NCBI GenBank assembly: GCA_032164245.1
Contig: JAVMKO010000003.1
Location: 93,557,890-93,621,889 of the forward strand
Direction: 5' to 3'
DNA: 64,000 bases
Source: Sternotherus odoratus
Taxonomy: Eukaryota; Chordata; Testudines; Kinosternidae
Part shown: one piece after another, positions 1 through 10,469 of the stretch
How positions within the stretch are numbered: the stretch's first letter is position 1
Layout of the letters: every line of letters starts with the position of its first letter
Translations under genes and position numbers: made by a program
Notes under the pieces: model-generated
What the model was told of the DNA's origin: nothing
The model's input: only the letters and a program-made list of their open reading frames with translations
Database searches by the model: none

Positions 1-606
1 AAGCTGTAAAACTGAAGAAAGAAATCTGACTTCAGACCATCAATTTCACTTTCAGTTACACTCCCTAAAGTGTATGCCAACGGGCTTTTCGGGACTGGGA
101 GTTTGCCCCTTTGCGAGCCATTGGTGTAACTGCAGCCGTGCAAAGTCTTAGTGTAGGCAAGGAATGCTGCCATTTGCATCAGTGCAATAAGCCCCTGCAT
201 GGATCTGATTAAAAGGCAAACTGTAGCTACAGCTCTGCAATCCCCTAGTGTAGCTACACGAATAACAGGTAATGGGGCAAATCTCTAGTATAGACAAGGT
301 CTAGGGTTTAACTTGAGAACACAATGGTGAAAATGAAAGCTGACTTTCATATTTCGTCCATTCTAGCTAAGCCATTTCCTTATGGAATATGGCAGGGACA
401 TGCATTTAAAAATTATAGTATGAAGACTTGACTGGTGATTACGATCTAAGCTTAAAAGAATAGTGAACTACCGTCCTAGAACAATATGAGAAGCGGCCAA
501 GCACGTGCATGCTCTAGCAACAGACACGTGTCAGACTCTGAAAGCCAAGAAAAGTTCTGTAGACAAAACTTTATAGTGTAGCCAGAGGCTTAAGGTATGT
601 CTACAC
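1..606. other. Unassigned AT-rich sequence
   Basis: I see no gene. Short GTCTACAC and TAGACAAGG motifs near 290-300 and 597-606 resemble ends of the GTCTACAC-type MITEs found elsewhere in the window, but no complete element can be delimited. Confidence 0.4.
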
Positions 607-873
607 CAGGCGTAGGCAACCTATGGCATATGTGCCAAAGATGGCACACGAGCTGATTTCAGTGGCACTCACACTGCCTAGGTCCTAGCCACCAGTCCAG
701 GGGGCTCTGAATTTTAATTTAATTTTAAATGAAGCTTCTTAAACATTTTAAAAACCTTATTTACTTTACATACAACAATAGCTTACTTATATATTATAGC
801 CTTATAGAAAGAGACCTTCCAAAAACATCAAAATATATTACTGAAATGCGAAACCTTAAATTAGAGTGAACGA
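607..873 (+). mobile_element. hAT-like non-autonomous element, 3' truncated
   Basis: The left end begins CAGGCGTAGGCAACC, a typical hAT-type terminal sequence, and is followed by a GGCACACGAGCTGATTTC segment and an AT-rich body. I recognise this as a common reptilian non-autonomous hAT family. The matching right terminus is not seen, so the copy is truncated or decayed. It begins just after a GTCTACAC motif, so it may have landed in an older MITE. No coding capacity. Confidence 0.5.
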
Positions 874-874
874 A

Positions 875-889
875 TTACTTTCACCCCTG
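875..889 (-). repeat. Isolated terminal inverted repeat of a hAT MITE family
   Basis: These 15 bases (TTACTTTCACCCCTG) are the exact reverse complement of the left TIR of the 697-bp MITE at 36806. No partner TIR is seen close by, so this is probably a remnant end. Confidence 0.45.
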
Positions 890-1529
890 GACTCAGGCTA
901 AGGGACTGTTTAATTGCAGTGTAGACATTTGGACTTTGGCTGTAGCCCGGACTCTGAGACCCTCTTGTTTCTACAGAGTTTCTTTGAGATAAGAAGAAAT
1001 GAATCTCCCTACTTGCAAGACCCTATTTGCAGAAGCATAGCAATGAAAATTATATGTAATGTCACGTTTGGTCTGACTAATGAACTGATCAAAATGTATT
1101 TTTACCTCAGTGGGCTTCAACAAGAATCAGTGGTGGTAACAGAAGCTATAATTATCAGATCTCAGAACCTTGTCTGTCACCCGAATCAGGTGGTTAGAAC
1201 ACTGTATAATTCTCATCGGTATAGTTTTCCTATCAAGATGTTCCACTTACAGTGGTTTAACATGTCTTTTGCTGCCAGTTTGACACATCTGCTACATTAA
1301 AGTTGGCTCACTGCTCAGTAACCTAATCTGCCATAATAAATCCCTGCCTTTTAGATTAGCAAAATATGTCCGATTTTACTTCCTGTCAAAAGATGCGTAA
1401 AATGTTTGTTAATACTGATAAAATTACTAGAGCTTATTTCTGGTAAAATATCTCTCTTCTGTGACAATTCTTTTCATCTGTAAAAATTAGGAACATAAAA
1501 TGTTGAGAGTGAGAACAAAGTAGTGTAGA

Positions 1530-1605
1530 GAGGAAGGATGGCCTTGCGGTTAAGGCACTGGTTTGATCTGGAACTCAGGAGAGCTGGATCGATTTCTGGT
1601 ATTGT
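1530..1605 (+). repeat. tRNA-derived SINE head
   Basis: A pol III A-box-like segment (TGGCCTTGCGGTTAAGG, 1539-1555) is followed about 30 nt later by a B-box-like GGATCGATTTC (1586-1596). The ACTCAGGAGAGCTGG between them is typical of amniote tRNA-derived SINEs. The tail is not clear. It is a decayed copy, not a functional tRNA gene, because no acceptor stem is present. Confidence 0.55.
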
Positions 1606-1657
1606 CATATTATATTGAGCTCCAGTCTACTTTTGGTGGATAAATCTGCAAGGGTAG

Positions 1658-2148
1658 TGTTGCAAGGTACTTTGGATTTTGCGAGACAAGGCACACACAC
1701 GTGGTTGTATAAAGTAGATGAGTTTATTGGAAGGCCTCGGTCCCTCGAATAGGCATTGAGGGGCTCGGGTCTATCAACGCGACCGCAGAAGGGGTGCCTA
1801 GCACTCCGGAGCCGTTGCTAGGAAGGAAGAGCCCACGGGCAACACACAAGTGTGGGCTTAAGTACACTCACACATTTACATCTCATACATACTCATGTCT
1901 CATTTGCAAGCAACAAGCTGATTGGTTACATGCTGTCCTGCCTCAGTTTCCCCATTTAGTTTCCCACGCATTCGTTCTCACACAGACGGGGTAAACATTC
2001 ACACACAGCTGGGTAGAGAAAACTTTCTCAGAGCATCTTCCCACAGATAACAGAAAGCCGTTACCTTGAGCACGCTGACCTTGGCTCAGCGCCCTTTCCG
2101 GGGGGTGGCCGAGAGGAGCGCTCCATTGCCTAGCAACTGCACCGTGAC
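1658..2148 (-). repeat. Probable solo LTR of an endogenous retroelement
   Basis: Read on the minus strand the segment begins TGTCACGGTGC and ends CTTGCAACA, i.e. TGT...ACA termini. An AATAAA poly(A) signal lies at 1723-1728, followed by a GT-rich stretch (GTGTGTGCC), the arrangement expected for R/U5. It is moderately GC-rich compared with its flanks. No convincing TSD was found and no internal coding region adjoins it. Solo LTR is an inference from termini plus poly(A) signal. Confidence 0.45.
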
Positions 2149-2635
2149 ACTCTCTTCCACTTACTACAGGTAGAAAAACAGAATTCAAATGTGTGGTAGC
2201 TTTGAAGTTTGCTGATGTTTGGGGCTATTCTTAGATATGCTGTACGGACTGGGGTTGTTATCACATAGAGCACTAGTATCCCTGAGAAAGTTTGGGGCCA
2301 TTCTCACCGCAAGGCCTGTGTACCAGAATGGAACTTAGCACTCAATGTTTCCATGGGAAAGAGTTACTTTAAAGTTCACGTTCATAAAGAAGTAAACATA
2401 TCTGCGTTGAATTTAGCAAATGTTCGGTCAGTCTCCTCTTCACAATAGCATCCCTGCAAAATCTGTCTGAGTAGCATGCAAGGCAAGCACAGCTTTTGTC
2501 AAACTGAATCCAAAGCACTTGTTAGAAAAGATACCATAGTCAGCGTTTCTCAAGCTGTGTTAAGGCTGGTGTTCTTGGAGAACATTTGATCTCTTTGGGG
2601 AAAAGAGGTTTAAAATACAGTCCTAGATAATGACT
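2149..2635. other. No recognised feature
   Basis: Anonymous sequence. The only open frames are short and have no recognisable protein features. Confidence 0.4.
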
Positions 2636-3209
2636 GAGACAGGTTGGATCACAGAAACCCCTGGGGGAACTGCCAGCTGATCTGCCAAAACGACTTCTGC
2701 CCCTGCTTTCCTGCCTTGGCAGCTTGGGACTCCAGAGCCCTGCCTGGTTTGAGCCAGACCCAGTAGCTTGCTGCAAACCCAGACCCAGGTCTGAACCACA
2801 TCCCCTAACAGCTGTAGATTTAATTGAAAGCAGCTCAGTAAGTGTTCCTGTCTTTAACTCTCAGATGCCCAACTCCCAAAGAGGTCCAAACCCCAAATAA
2901 ATCTGTTTTACCCTGTATATAGCTTATACAGAGTAAACTCAGATATTGTTCGCCCTCTATAACACTGATAGAGAGATATGCACATCTGTTTGCCATGACT
3001 CCCAGATATTAATACATACTCTGGTTAAATAATAAGTAAAAACTGATTTTATTAAATACAGAAAGTAGGATTTAAGTGGTTCCAATTAATAGCAGACAGA
3101 GCAAAGTGAATTACCAAGAAAAAAAATAAAATAAAACATGCAAGCCTATGCCTAAGAGAGTAAGAAGACTGAACAGAAATAAAATATCATCCTCAGAGAT
3201 GTTTCAATA
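2636..3209 (+). repeat. LTR-like interspersed repeat, copy 1
   Basis: This shares long stretches with 35310-35870 in the same orientation: GGTTGGATCA at the left, then CAGCTTGGGACTCCAGAGCC, TTGTTCGCCCTCTATAACAC, and TAAAAACTGATTTTATTAAA. The element begins near a TGATGGGTTGGATCA-type motif, which is degraded here. Length of about 570 bp, conserved left end and absence of coding capacity suggest a solo LTR. No TSD was identified, so the class is inferred. Confidence 0.5.
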
Positions 3210-4489
3210 AGTTTCCTTTTACAGACTAGTCTCCTTCTAGTCTGGGTCTAGCAATCACTCATACCCCCTGAAGTTTAAATAGACTCTCTTGTGGATACCC
3301 CTCCTTCTCCCTGTGTAGAATTATTTTCGGTAATTATTTTCGGTAATTATTTTAAGACCATTTAGAAGATATTTTTCAACGGTGAATCAATTTTAAAATA
3401 AAATAAAAGTAGCCAACATCCAAATATCCCAAATGTGGGGGAAGAGGGACTGAAATCTGTTATAGATTCGCATTGAGCCTAATTCTGCATGATGCTGAGC
3501 ATCTGACTTTAACGGAATGGAGACAACACCTCTAGGTATCAGAGCCTTTCTGGCTCAGGTTCAACTCTGAAATAAAACAAAAGAGGCTTTCAAGTCAGAG
3601 AACAGCCAACAATCTGCTTTAGAGACTGAAGCCTCCAGACTCACTTCTGCTAAGCTGGTGAAGATGGCTGCCTTGTATTCATTTCTTGTAAGCATTTTTT
3701 TCTCTAGTCTCTAGTTATTAAACAGATTGGGGGAAAAAAACTTAAAAGTTTTCTAACGTCTGTGGTTAGCCAGCTGCTATTGCACATGTACAAAAGGATT
3801 CTTTTCCTACGACATGTGACGGTTTAGCTCACAAGTGGTTAGTGAAATCGATCTCAAATATATCAGACTTTAAAAAAAGTTAGACTTTTTTCTAACTCTT
3901 ATAGAAGATATTATCTCTCTTCATGGCATTATGTCCAGCCAGCATATTACATTGCTTTCCTCTCCTTTAGGCCCCTTTCTCTGTTCTCAGCTATGTAAGC
4001 CCCTCCGCAGGTGAAAACAGATTTGTTAGTGGGGCTTTTGGGGGGATGGGAGAACTGTGTCCCATGAATAGTTATTGGACTGAAATATGCAGGTTGCAGA
4101 ATAGTGTTCAGGAGGGATTTTTGAAAGCATCTAAGAGTTTGATGATTAGCTGCCATCAGTGTTCAATGGGTGTTAGATGCCTTCCTCTCTTGCTTTTGAA
4201 AATTCCACTTTTCATAGTGTCCTTGAACTGTGCAGATGCTTGGGCTTACTTTTATTTTTCAACTGTACAATACAAGCCACTGCGAGAATGAAAACCAGAC
4301 ATCTCCCATTTGAAATCAGGCAATGTGTATAAGTCACCAAGAGAATTTTCTTCATACAGTTCCTGGTACTACGGATTCAGAAACAAGACTGATGTTTCAT
4401 TTAGTATAAACACAACAGATCTCTTTATTTCATTGACAGGCTTTTCTACGGCATTTACCACCATAGTTTCTTAACATCTCATAGGTAAT
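3210..4489. other. No gene; contains a 13-bp minisatellite
   Basis: AT-rich anonymous sequence. A short tandem array of AATTATTTTCGGT (units at 3319-3331 and 3332-3344, plus a partial third to 3353) is the only structured element seen. Confidence 0.45.
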
Positions 4490-4615
4490 AATGAACTTAC
4501 AACAGCCCCGTGACATAGAGAGTTATTGCCATCCCCATTTTACAGAAAGGGAACTGATTGATTAAGTCACTAACTGAACTCACAGGATGTCTGTGACAGA
4601 GCAGGTATTGGAACA
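4490..4615 (+). repeat. MIR/CORE-SINE-like relic
   Basis: It contains CATCCCCATTTTACAGA followed by GGGAACTGATTGATTAAGTCACT and CTCACAGGATGTCTGTG, the order typical of the MIR central/3' region (the TTTACAG motif, then a segment ending in a tested-attribute-like CAGAGCAGG). Ancient and divergent. Confidence 0.45.
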
Positions 4616-5229
4616 AAAAAAATCTCCCAAGTCCCAGTGCAATACCTCAAGCACAAATCTGTCTGTCTTCTCTCTGACACTTTTCCATAGGTTCTATAAC
4701 TGGTGGACATTTGTACTCGTGAGTAATCTTAATTTACCTTTCCATACAACTTTGAAGGAAACACTTCACAGGAATTATTAAGCAGCATTTTAGATTCAGT
4801 GTCAGTACATCTGTGAAGCATGAGACTTTACCGTGATAGATTGTAGGTGTTGTAGGGGCTTCAATTTCCCAGCATATATTAGACTATTTTCTTGTATTGC
4901 TCTCTTGGGTTTGCATTAGATCTGAAAGCCTGAAAAACCCTCTTGGAAAACAAATTGGCATTAAAAAAAAAAAGACTGAACGTGCCGGTGCAAATCTAGA
5001 GAGCTCAGTTAAGGTCAGTGGAGAATTAAATGTTAGGAAAAAATATGGTAACAAGCAAATGCTTCAATCTTCCCATAAAACAGAGAATGAAATGAACAAC
5101 TGGAAAAAAAGGAACATTTTCTCATGGTTACCCTTCCAAACTCATAAGACCTATGAACACCTAAACATAAGATTTTCACTGCAAAGACCATACGATACAT
5201 TTGATCTATAGCAGAACTGCCAGTAATGT
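4616..5229. other. No recognised feature
   Basis: AT-rich anonymous sequence upstream of the Penelope-like insertion. Short frames on both strands look random. Confidence 0.4.
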
Positions 5230-5242
5230 CTTTGGTATTTAT
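5230..5242 (+). repeat. Target-site duplication, left copy (PLE)
   Basis: CTTTGGTATTTAT is repeated exactly at 7424-7436, flanking the Penelope-like insertion. A 13-bp duplication fits retrotransposition by target-primed reverse transcription. Confidence 0.85.
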
Positions 5243-5284
5243 CAAGAATCAGAGAGGTAGCCGTGTTAGTCTGGAATAGCAGAG

Positions 5285-5690
5285 GTAACAAAGTCCTGTG
5301 GCACCTTAAAGACTAACTATAAAGTTTTGAAGCATAAGCTTTCGTGGGCTAATACCCACTTCGTCGGATGCAAGCAGTGGAAGTGTCCAGAGGCAGGTAT
5401 AGAAAAGCAGGCAAGAACCAGGTGGGAGGTAAAAAAGTTAGTCCAATTAGGCTGAACCAGCTTGTTATCTCCGATCAGGGAGGGTGGGTTATTCTTCTAG
5501 CATTTGAATGGGGGGTGTGGACATGGAGAGAGGAGAAACTATTTCTGTAATTAGCAAGCCATTGTAGGTCTTTGTTCAATCCGAGATTGTTTGTGTTGAA
5601 TTTGCAAATGAATTGTAGCTCTGCAGTTTCCCTTTGCAGTCTGGACTTGACGTTTTTTGCTGCAGTATGGTGACTTTTAAATCTGTAATT
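5285..5690 (-). repeat. PLE inverted arm, left (3' terminal region)
   Basis: This is nearly identical to the reverse complement of 7017-7423. It contains the hammerhead-like motif and the conserved GGTGCCACAGGACT segment (minus strand) also found in three short copies elsewhere. The left arm is preceded by 42 bp of PLE end (5243-5284) that the right arm lacks. Confidence 0.85.
5327..5371 (-). ncRNA. Hammerhead-ribozyme-like core in PLE end, left
   Basis: On the coding strand of the element the order is CCGACGA, a GTGGG/CCCAC hairpin with an ATTAG-type loop, GAAA, then a short AGC-TTAT-GCT hairpin. These match the hammerhead CUGANGA box, stem II, GAAA box and short stem III. PLE terminal repeats are known to carry minimal hammerhead ribozymes. 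Departures here: U4 is C, one extra A precedes stem II, and I cannot see a convincing stem I. Activity is unproven. Confidence 0.5.
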
Positions 5691-7015
5691 GTGTGTCCAG
5701 GCAGGTTGAAGTGTTCTCCTACAGGTTTTTGTATATTGCCATTCCTAATATCTGATTTGTGTGCATTTATCCTTTTTCATAGGGACTGTCCAGTTTGGCC
5801 GATGTACATAGCAGAGGGACACTGGGGGCATATAATGGCATATATGACATTGGTTGATGTGCAGGTGAATGAACCAGTGATGGTATGGTTGATCTGGTTA
5901 GGTCCTGTGATGGTGTTGCTGGTGTAGATATATGGGCAGAGTTGGCATCGAGGTTTGTTGCATGGATTGGTTCCTGAGTTGGAGTTATTGTGGTTCAGTG
6001 TGCTGTTGCTGGTGAGAATTTGTTTAAGGTTGGCAGGTTGTCTGTCTGCCAGGACTGGCCTTCCTCCCAAGGCCTGTGAAAGTGAGGGATTATTGTCCAG
6101 GATGGGTTGTAGGTCACTGATGATGCGTTGCAGTGGTTTTAACTGAGGACTGTAGGTGATGGCCAGTGGTGTTCTGTTGTTTTCTTTCTTGGGCTTGTCT
6201 TGCAGCAGCAGGCTTCTGGGTACACGTCTGGCTCTGTTGATCTGTGTCCTTATTTCCTTGTGCGGGTATTGTAGTTTTGAGAAAGCTTGGTGAAGATCTC
6301 GTAGGTGTTGGTCTCTGTCTGAGGGGTTGGAGCAGATCCGATTGTACCTCAGTGCTTGGCTGTAGACAATGGATCGTGTGGTATGTCCGGGATGGAAGCT
6401 GGTGGCATGAAGGTAGGCATAGCTGTCGGTAGGTTTTCGGTATAGGGTGGTGTCGATGTGGCTGTCATTAATTTGCACTGTGGTGTCTAGGAAGTGGACT
6501 TCCTGTGTGGACTGGTCCAGACTGAGGTGGATGTTGGGGTGGAAGCTGTTGAAGTCATGGTGGAATTCTTCCAGAGTTTCTTTCCCATGGGTCCAGATGA
6601 TGAAGATGTCATCAATGTAGCGAAGATAGAGAAGGGGTGTGAGTGGACGAGAGTTGAGGAAGCGTTGTTCCAGATCAGCCATAAAGATGTTGGCATACTG
6701 TGGGGCCATGCGGGTGCCCATAGCAGTGCCGCTGGTCTGGAGGTATATATTGTCACCAAATTTGAAATAGTTGTGTGTGAGGATAAAGTCACAGAGCTCA
6801 GCAACCACCTGTGCTGTGGCATCATCAGGGATACTATTCCGGACAGCTTGTATTCCATCTTTGTGTGGGATGTTTGTGTAGAGAGTCTCTACATCCATGG
6901 TGGCTAGGATGGTGTTTTCTGGAAGGTCACCAATGCATTGTAGTTTCCTCAGGAAGTCAGTGGTATCACGGAGATAGCTGGGAGTGCTGGTGGCATAGGG
7001 TCTGAGTAGAGGGTC
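5576..7015 (-). pseudogene. PLE reverse transcriptase / GIY-YIG polyprotein, partial
   Basis: The frame is open upstream to the inversion junction, so its N-terminus is missing. An ATG at 6898 is internal and probably not the native start. RT hallmarks in order: LYTNIPH, GTAMGTRMAPQYANIF, then YIDDIFIIW, with the catalytic YIDD codons at 6608-6619, and a KPTDSYAYLHATSFHPGH segment shared by PLE RTs. Near the C-terminus are a Cys-rich CNKPRCQLCPY segment and a GIY-YIG start (VIYAIICPQC, then YIGQTG). An in-frame TGA (5777-5779) interrupts the nuclease; the same frame continues with KRINAHKSDI and EHFNLPGH to a TGA at 5576-5578. A CGA-to-TGA transition would explain the stop. The predicted activity is target-primed reverse transcription, but this copy cannot make a complete protein. 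Confidence 0.88.
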
Positions 7016-7016
7016 T

Positions 7017-7423
7017 AATTACAGATTTAAAAGTCACCATACTGCAGCAAAAAAACTTCAAGTCCAGACTGCAAAGGGAAACTGCAGAGCTACAATTCAT
7101 TTGCAAATTCAACACAAACGATCTCGAATTGAACAAAGACCTACAATGGCTTGCTAATTACAGAAATAGTTTCTCCTCTCTCCATGTTCACACCCCCCAT
7201 TCAAATGCTAGAAGAATAACCCACCCTCCCTGATCGGAGATAACAAGCTGGTTCAGCCTAATTGGACTAACCTTTTTACCTCCCACCTGGTTCTTGCCTA
7301 CTTTTCTATACCTGCCTCTGGACACTTCCACTGCTTGCATCCGACGAAGTGGGTATTAGCCCACGAAAGCTTATGCTTCAAAACTTTATAGTTAGTCTTT
7401 AAGGTGCCACAGGACTTTGTTAC
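7017..7423 (+). repeat. PLE inverted arm, right
   Basis: Inverted copy of 5285-5690. It begins at an AATTACAGATTT junction with the truncated ORF and ends at TTTGTTAC immediately before the right TSD. It carries a second hammerhead-like core at 7337-7381, on the opposite strand to the one in the left arm. Confidence 0.85.
7337..7381 (+). ncRNA. Hammerhead-ribozyme-like core in PLE end, right
   Basis: Same motif order as the left arm: CCGACGA, GTGGG/CCCAC hairpin, GAAA, short AGC/GCT hairpin. The two arms therefore give hammerhead-like sequences on both strands of the insertion. Stem I is not evident. Confidence 0.5.
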
Positions 7424-7436
7424 CTTTGGTATTTAT
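7424..7436 (+). repeat. Target-site duplication, right copy (PLE)
   Basis: Exact second copy of CTTTGGTATTTAT (5230-5242). Confidence 0.85.
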
Positions 7437-7799
7437 GTTACTAGATTAGAAGTTTTATATGGCCCTGCATTTCCTTGCTTTCTAGCAAGAGCTTTATATT
7501 TGGGCAATCACCCTTTTTTGGAACTTGAGAAGGTGACAGAGACAGATGAATATAATCCACTATTAGTATTAATCTTCCTCCGTAACAAGAAGATTACAGA
7601 GGCTCTGCCTCATCTTTTTCATCCACCATTGGAAAGTGACTGCATTGGGCAAAACAAGGGAAGCATGGGACTGTTAATATAATTCTCCGTATGTACTACG
7701 TTATGCACAGTATACTCTAGCTCAACATATGTGCATGTGGCTTTTATTTTTCTTTCATTATCTGAGGCGATAGAGTTAGTCTTCTCTGTAAAGTTACAG

Positions 7800-7905
7800 C
7801 AAGAGGAGATTTATTTTACTTTTACAACACCCCCTTGAAGAAGGAAAGTATCCCCACTTTACAGAGGGAGAACAAAGGCATGAAAGATTAAGTGACTTAA
7901 TCTTC
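7800..7905 (+). repeat. MIR-like relic
   Basis: It contains TATCCCCACTTTACAGAGGG, then GAACAAAGGCATGAAAGATTAAGTGACTT, in the order of the MIR/CORE-SINE conserved region. The flanking 7437-7799 and 7906-8580 hold nothing I recognise. Confidence 0.45.
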
Positions 7906-8581
7906 ACTGTATTATTTTTAATAGATTGTGGCAGAGAGGAGGGTAAGCAGAAGAGCCAGGGAAAAGCCTAAGGGGCTTGAAATAAAGCAATAGGGGTCTG
8001 AGGCAACGATTGAGCTACAGGCCAGGGGATGAGATGGGGCACACAGAAGCTGCCCGCAGAATAAGCAGGGTAGGGGGAGGTGGCAGCAGCAGTTTTGTGG
8101 CTGTCAGTTCTGCACAGGGAGTCAAAGACCTCACAAAGTTCCATATCTGTCTCTGCCTGCTGGCACTGTGCTCAGTTAGGGTCTGAGCCAATGAAAACAT
8201 TGGAAAGACTCTGATTTACTTTGACTGGCTTTGGATCAAGCCCTGGCTGTACTCAGCAAAACATGTTTAGAAAATGCTGGAGGTGGGATTTTGCTCACTC
8301 CTGGCTCAGTCGTTTGTTACTTTTTATATCATAAAGTTATAGGCACTTGTTTACATGTGACTCATAACATATGCAAGGAAGTTATTCAGCTGATATTGCT
8401 GGAACAAGGCTGCTCTTTCAAAAGTTTCATCTGGAGAGGGATCATTAATTTTCTTTTCTTCAGGATTTAACCCATACATCACATTAGTGATTTAAAGTCA
8501 AATCCTGCAATTCTTCCTCCGGGAAAACTCCCAGTGGTATGAAGGAAAGTTTTCTGTGGGAAAGAATTGCTGTGGACAAAT

Positions 8582-8996
8582 TGAAATGATAGAAAGCTTA
8601 GAAATCCTGAGCTGTGAGGAAAGGTTAAAAAAAATGGGCATATTTAGTGTTGAGAAAAGAAGACGGCGGGGAACATAACAGTCCTCAAATATGTTTAGGG
8701 CTGTTACAAAGAGGGCAGTGATTAATTGTTCTCCATGCACACTGAGGTAGGACAAGGAATAATAGGTTTAATCTGCAGCAAGGGCGATTTAGGTTACATG
8801 TTAGGAAAAACTTTCTAAATATAAGGGGGAGTTAAATTCTGGAATAGACTCCACCATAGGAGGTTTTTTGAACACAGGTTGAACACAAATACCCACCAGG
8901 GATAGTCTAGATTTATTAGTCATGCCACTACACAGGGGGCTGGAATTGAAGACTACTTGAGGATTCTTCTAGCCCAATATTTCTATGATTCTATGA
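8582..8996 (+). mobile_element. CR1-type LINE 3' end
   Basis: Decayed 3' end of CR1 ORF2 plus UTR. Readable landmarks in order are GAAAAGAAGACGGCGGGGAACATAA, TTTAATCTGCAGCAAGG, TTAGGTTACATGTTAGGAAAAACTT, TTCTGGAATAGACT, and the diagnostic CR1 tail TTCTATGATTCTATGA (8981-8996). 5'-truncated, as most CR1 copies are. No intact frame. Confidence 0.75.
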
Positions 8997-10469
8997 AAAT
9001 TAAATTAGCTATGACATGGAATAGATACTGTATTTAATAGCTTTGATTAGAATAAATGCCTTGACATTTGATAATATTTTAAAAATAAATGATTCAGTGA
9101 ATAATTGTAAGTATTTTCCTAAATACACAGTTGAGCTAATAGTCAGGGCCGGGTTCCTCCACTTTAATATACATTGAGCAGTACCTTACTCAGAACAGTT
9201 TTATTAATATGGCTATGTGGATAGTAAGATGCTACTCGTATAAGGGTGAGAAAATCTGACCCCAGTGAATAATTTATTTTGTGAATTCCATAATAATTTT
9301 CAAATAAGGTATTTGAAATTTAACCCTCCTACTGTTATTAACTAGTTCTATCCTGGACTCCATTCCCCTGCTCAAACAAATAAAAGAGTCTAGCGCCTCA
9401 CTCCTGCACCACTGAAGTCAATGGAAGATTTACAGTTATAACTTCCATGGTGCAAATGATTTCTACTAGGTACTAAATCAATAGGACCCCAAAATTCTTC
9501 TCATCAACAAAGCACCTGCTGTGCACATTCAGGTTTCCACATTACTTTCTAAACACACACAACCTTTAGTGATGTCCTATTTAGGGGAAGAAGTCATGTC
9601 AAATAACTTCTTTGAAAATAAAGGAAATACTATTAGGCTGCACTAATCAACTCTGGAACCCCAAATTGCTCTCTGTTGACACATTAGTGCTCTGTTCTGC
9701 ACCACGCTGCTTTTCTGCCCCATGCGTCTATGGACTCGATCCCACAGTCTTTTTTCTCACCTGTTGTACCCAATCAGGCCATGGTGTCATCCTTCAGAGT
9801 ATGCTGCTTTACCTCCTCATGCTCTTCCCTTCTTGGAGTTGATATAGAAGGCTGTTTGGTTAGTGTTCTGAAATGGCCTATATCTATTTGCCCATTATTC
9901 CAATACCCCACACCAAGGACGGGCATAACCTTGATAAGAGAGGGAAGGTTCAGTACTTAAGTTGGCTATACCAGCAAAATGTTTGAACTCAGATCTTCTC
10001 CAAAGTGTGCAGTCTGAGGAAAGTGGCTATATTCTAGGGGGATCTGTGAGGGGAGTGGAAGGAAAATGACTTTTGTTTGCCTGAAGGCCCCTTTACACCA
10101 CTTTGGAAGTGCAAAGAGATTGAGAAGGGAGTATAAATGTTACTTATACCAATTTTAGGCTTCTTTACATTACCAGCATGGTATAAAGATGCCTTGATGT
10201 AAGGGTGCCAAAATTCTTCTACAGAGGTCTCAGAAGCAGCAAACAGTTCCTCTGGCAGCTTTCACAGATACCTTGTTCCCTGTAGTTGTGTCTGTCAAAT
10301 CCAGCCTGTCCCACAACCATTCCTGTTTATATGGGTGTCATTATTGTCTATCAAGCTCATTCCTCCTGCCTCCCTCTGTGCAGCATAAAAGAGACCAATT
10401 CTGCTGAATTCATGGCTCTCTGTGGCCCATACCAGGGCTGAAGAATTTGGGCCTCTAACGATGCGATGA
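8997..10469. other. No recognised feature
   Basis: Anonymous AT-rich sequence with short random frames. Confidence 0.4.

Larger units (their letters stand above)
5243..7423 (-). mobile_element. Penelope-like element with inverted terminal arms
   Basis: A 2.18-kb insertion bounded by the 13-bp TSD. The minus strand carries a PLE reverse transcriptase/GIY-YIG frame (5576-7015). The 3'-terminal 406 bp of that strand (5285-5690) recurs in inverted orientation at 7017-7423, so the copy is a 5'-truncated PLE joined head to head to a second copy of its own 3' end. Inverted, tandem and truncated arrangements are known for Penelope elements. The arms are nearly identical, suggesting a single insertion event or recent origin. 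Short copies of the same terminal segment occur at 40.1, 57.65 and 61.4 kb. The exact subfamily (Neptune, Coprina, Penelope) cannot be settled by eye. Confidence 0.88.

Noticed and set aside
1943..2188. 81-codon minus-strand frame
   Set aside because: Falls within the GC-rich probable LTR and has no protein motif.
6487..6907. Open frames of 123 and 137 codons overlapping the PLE coding region (one minus, one plus)
   Set aside because: They are out-of-frame readings of the RT sequence. Only the long minus frame shows RT and GIY-YIG motifs.
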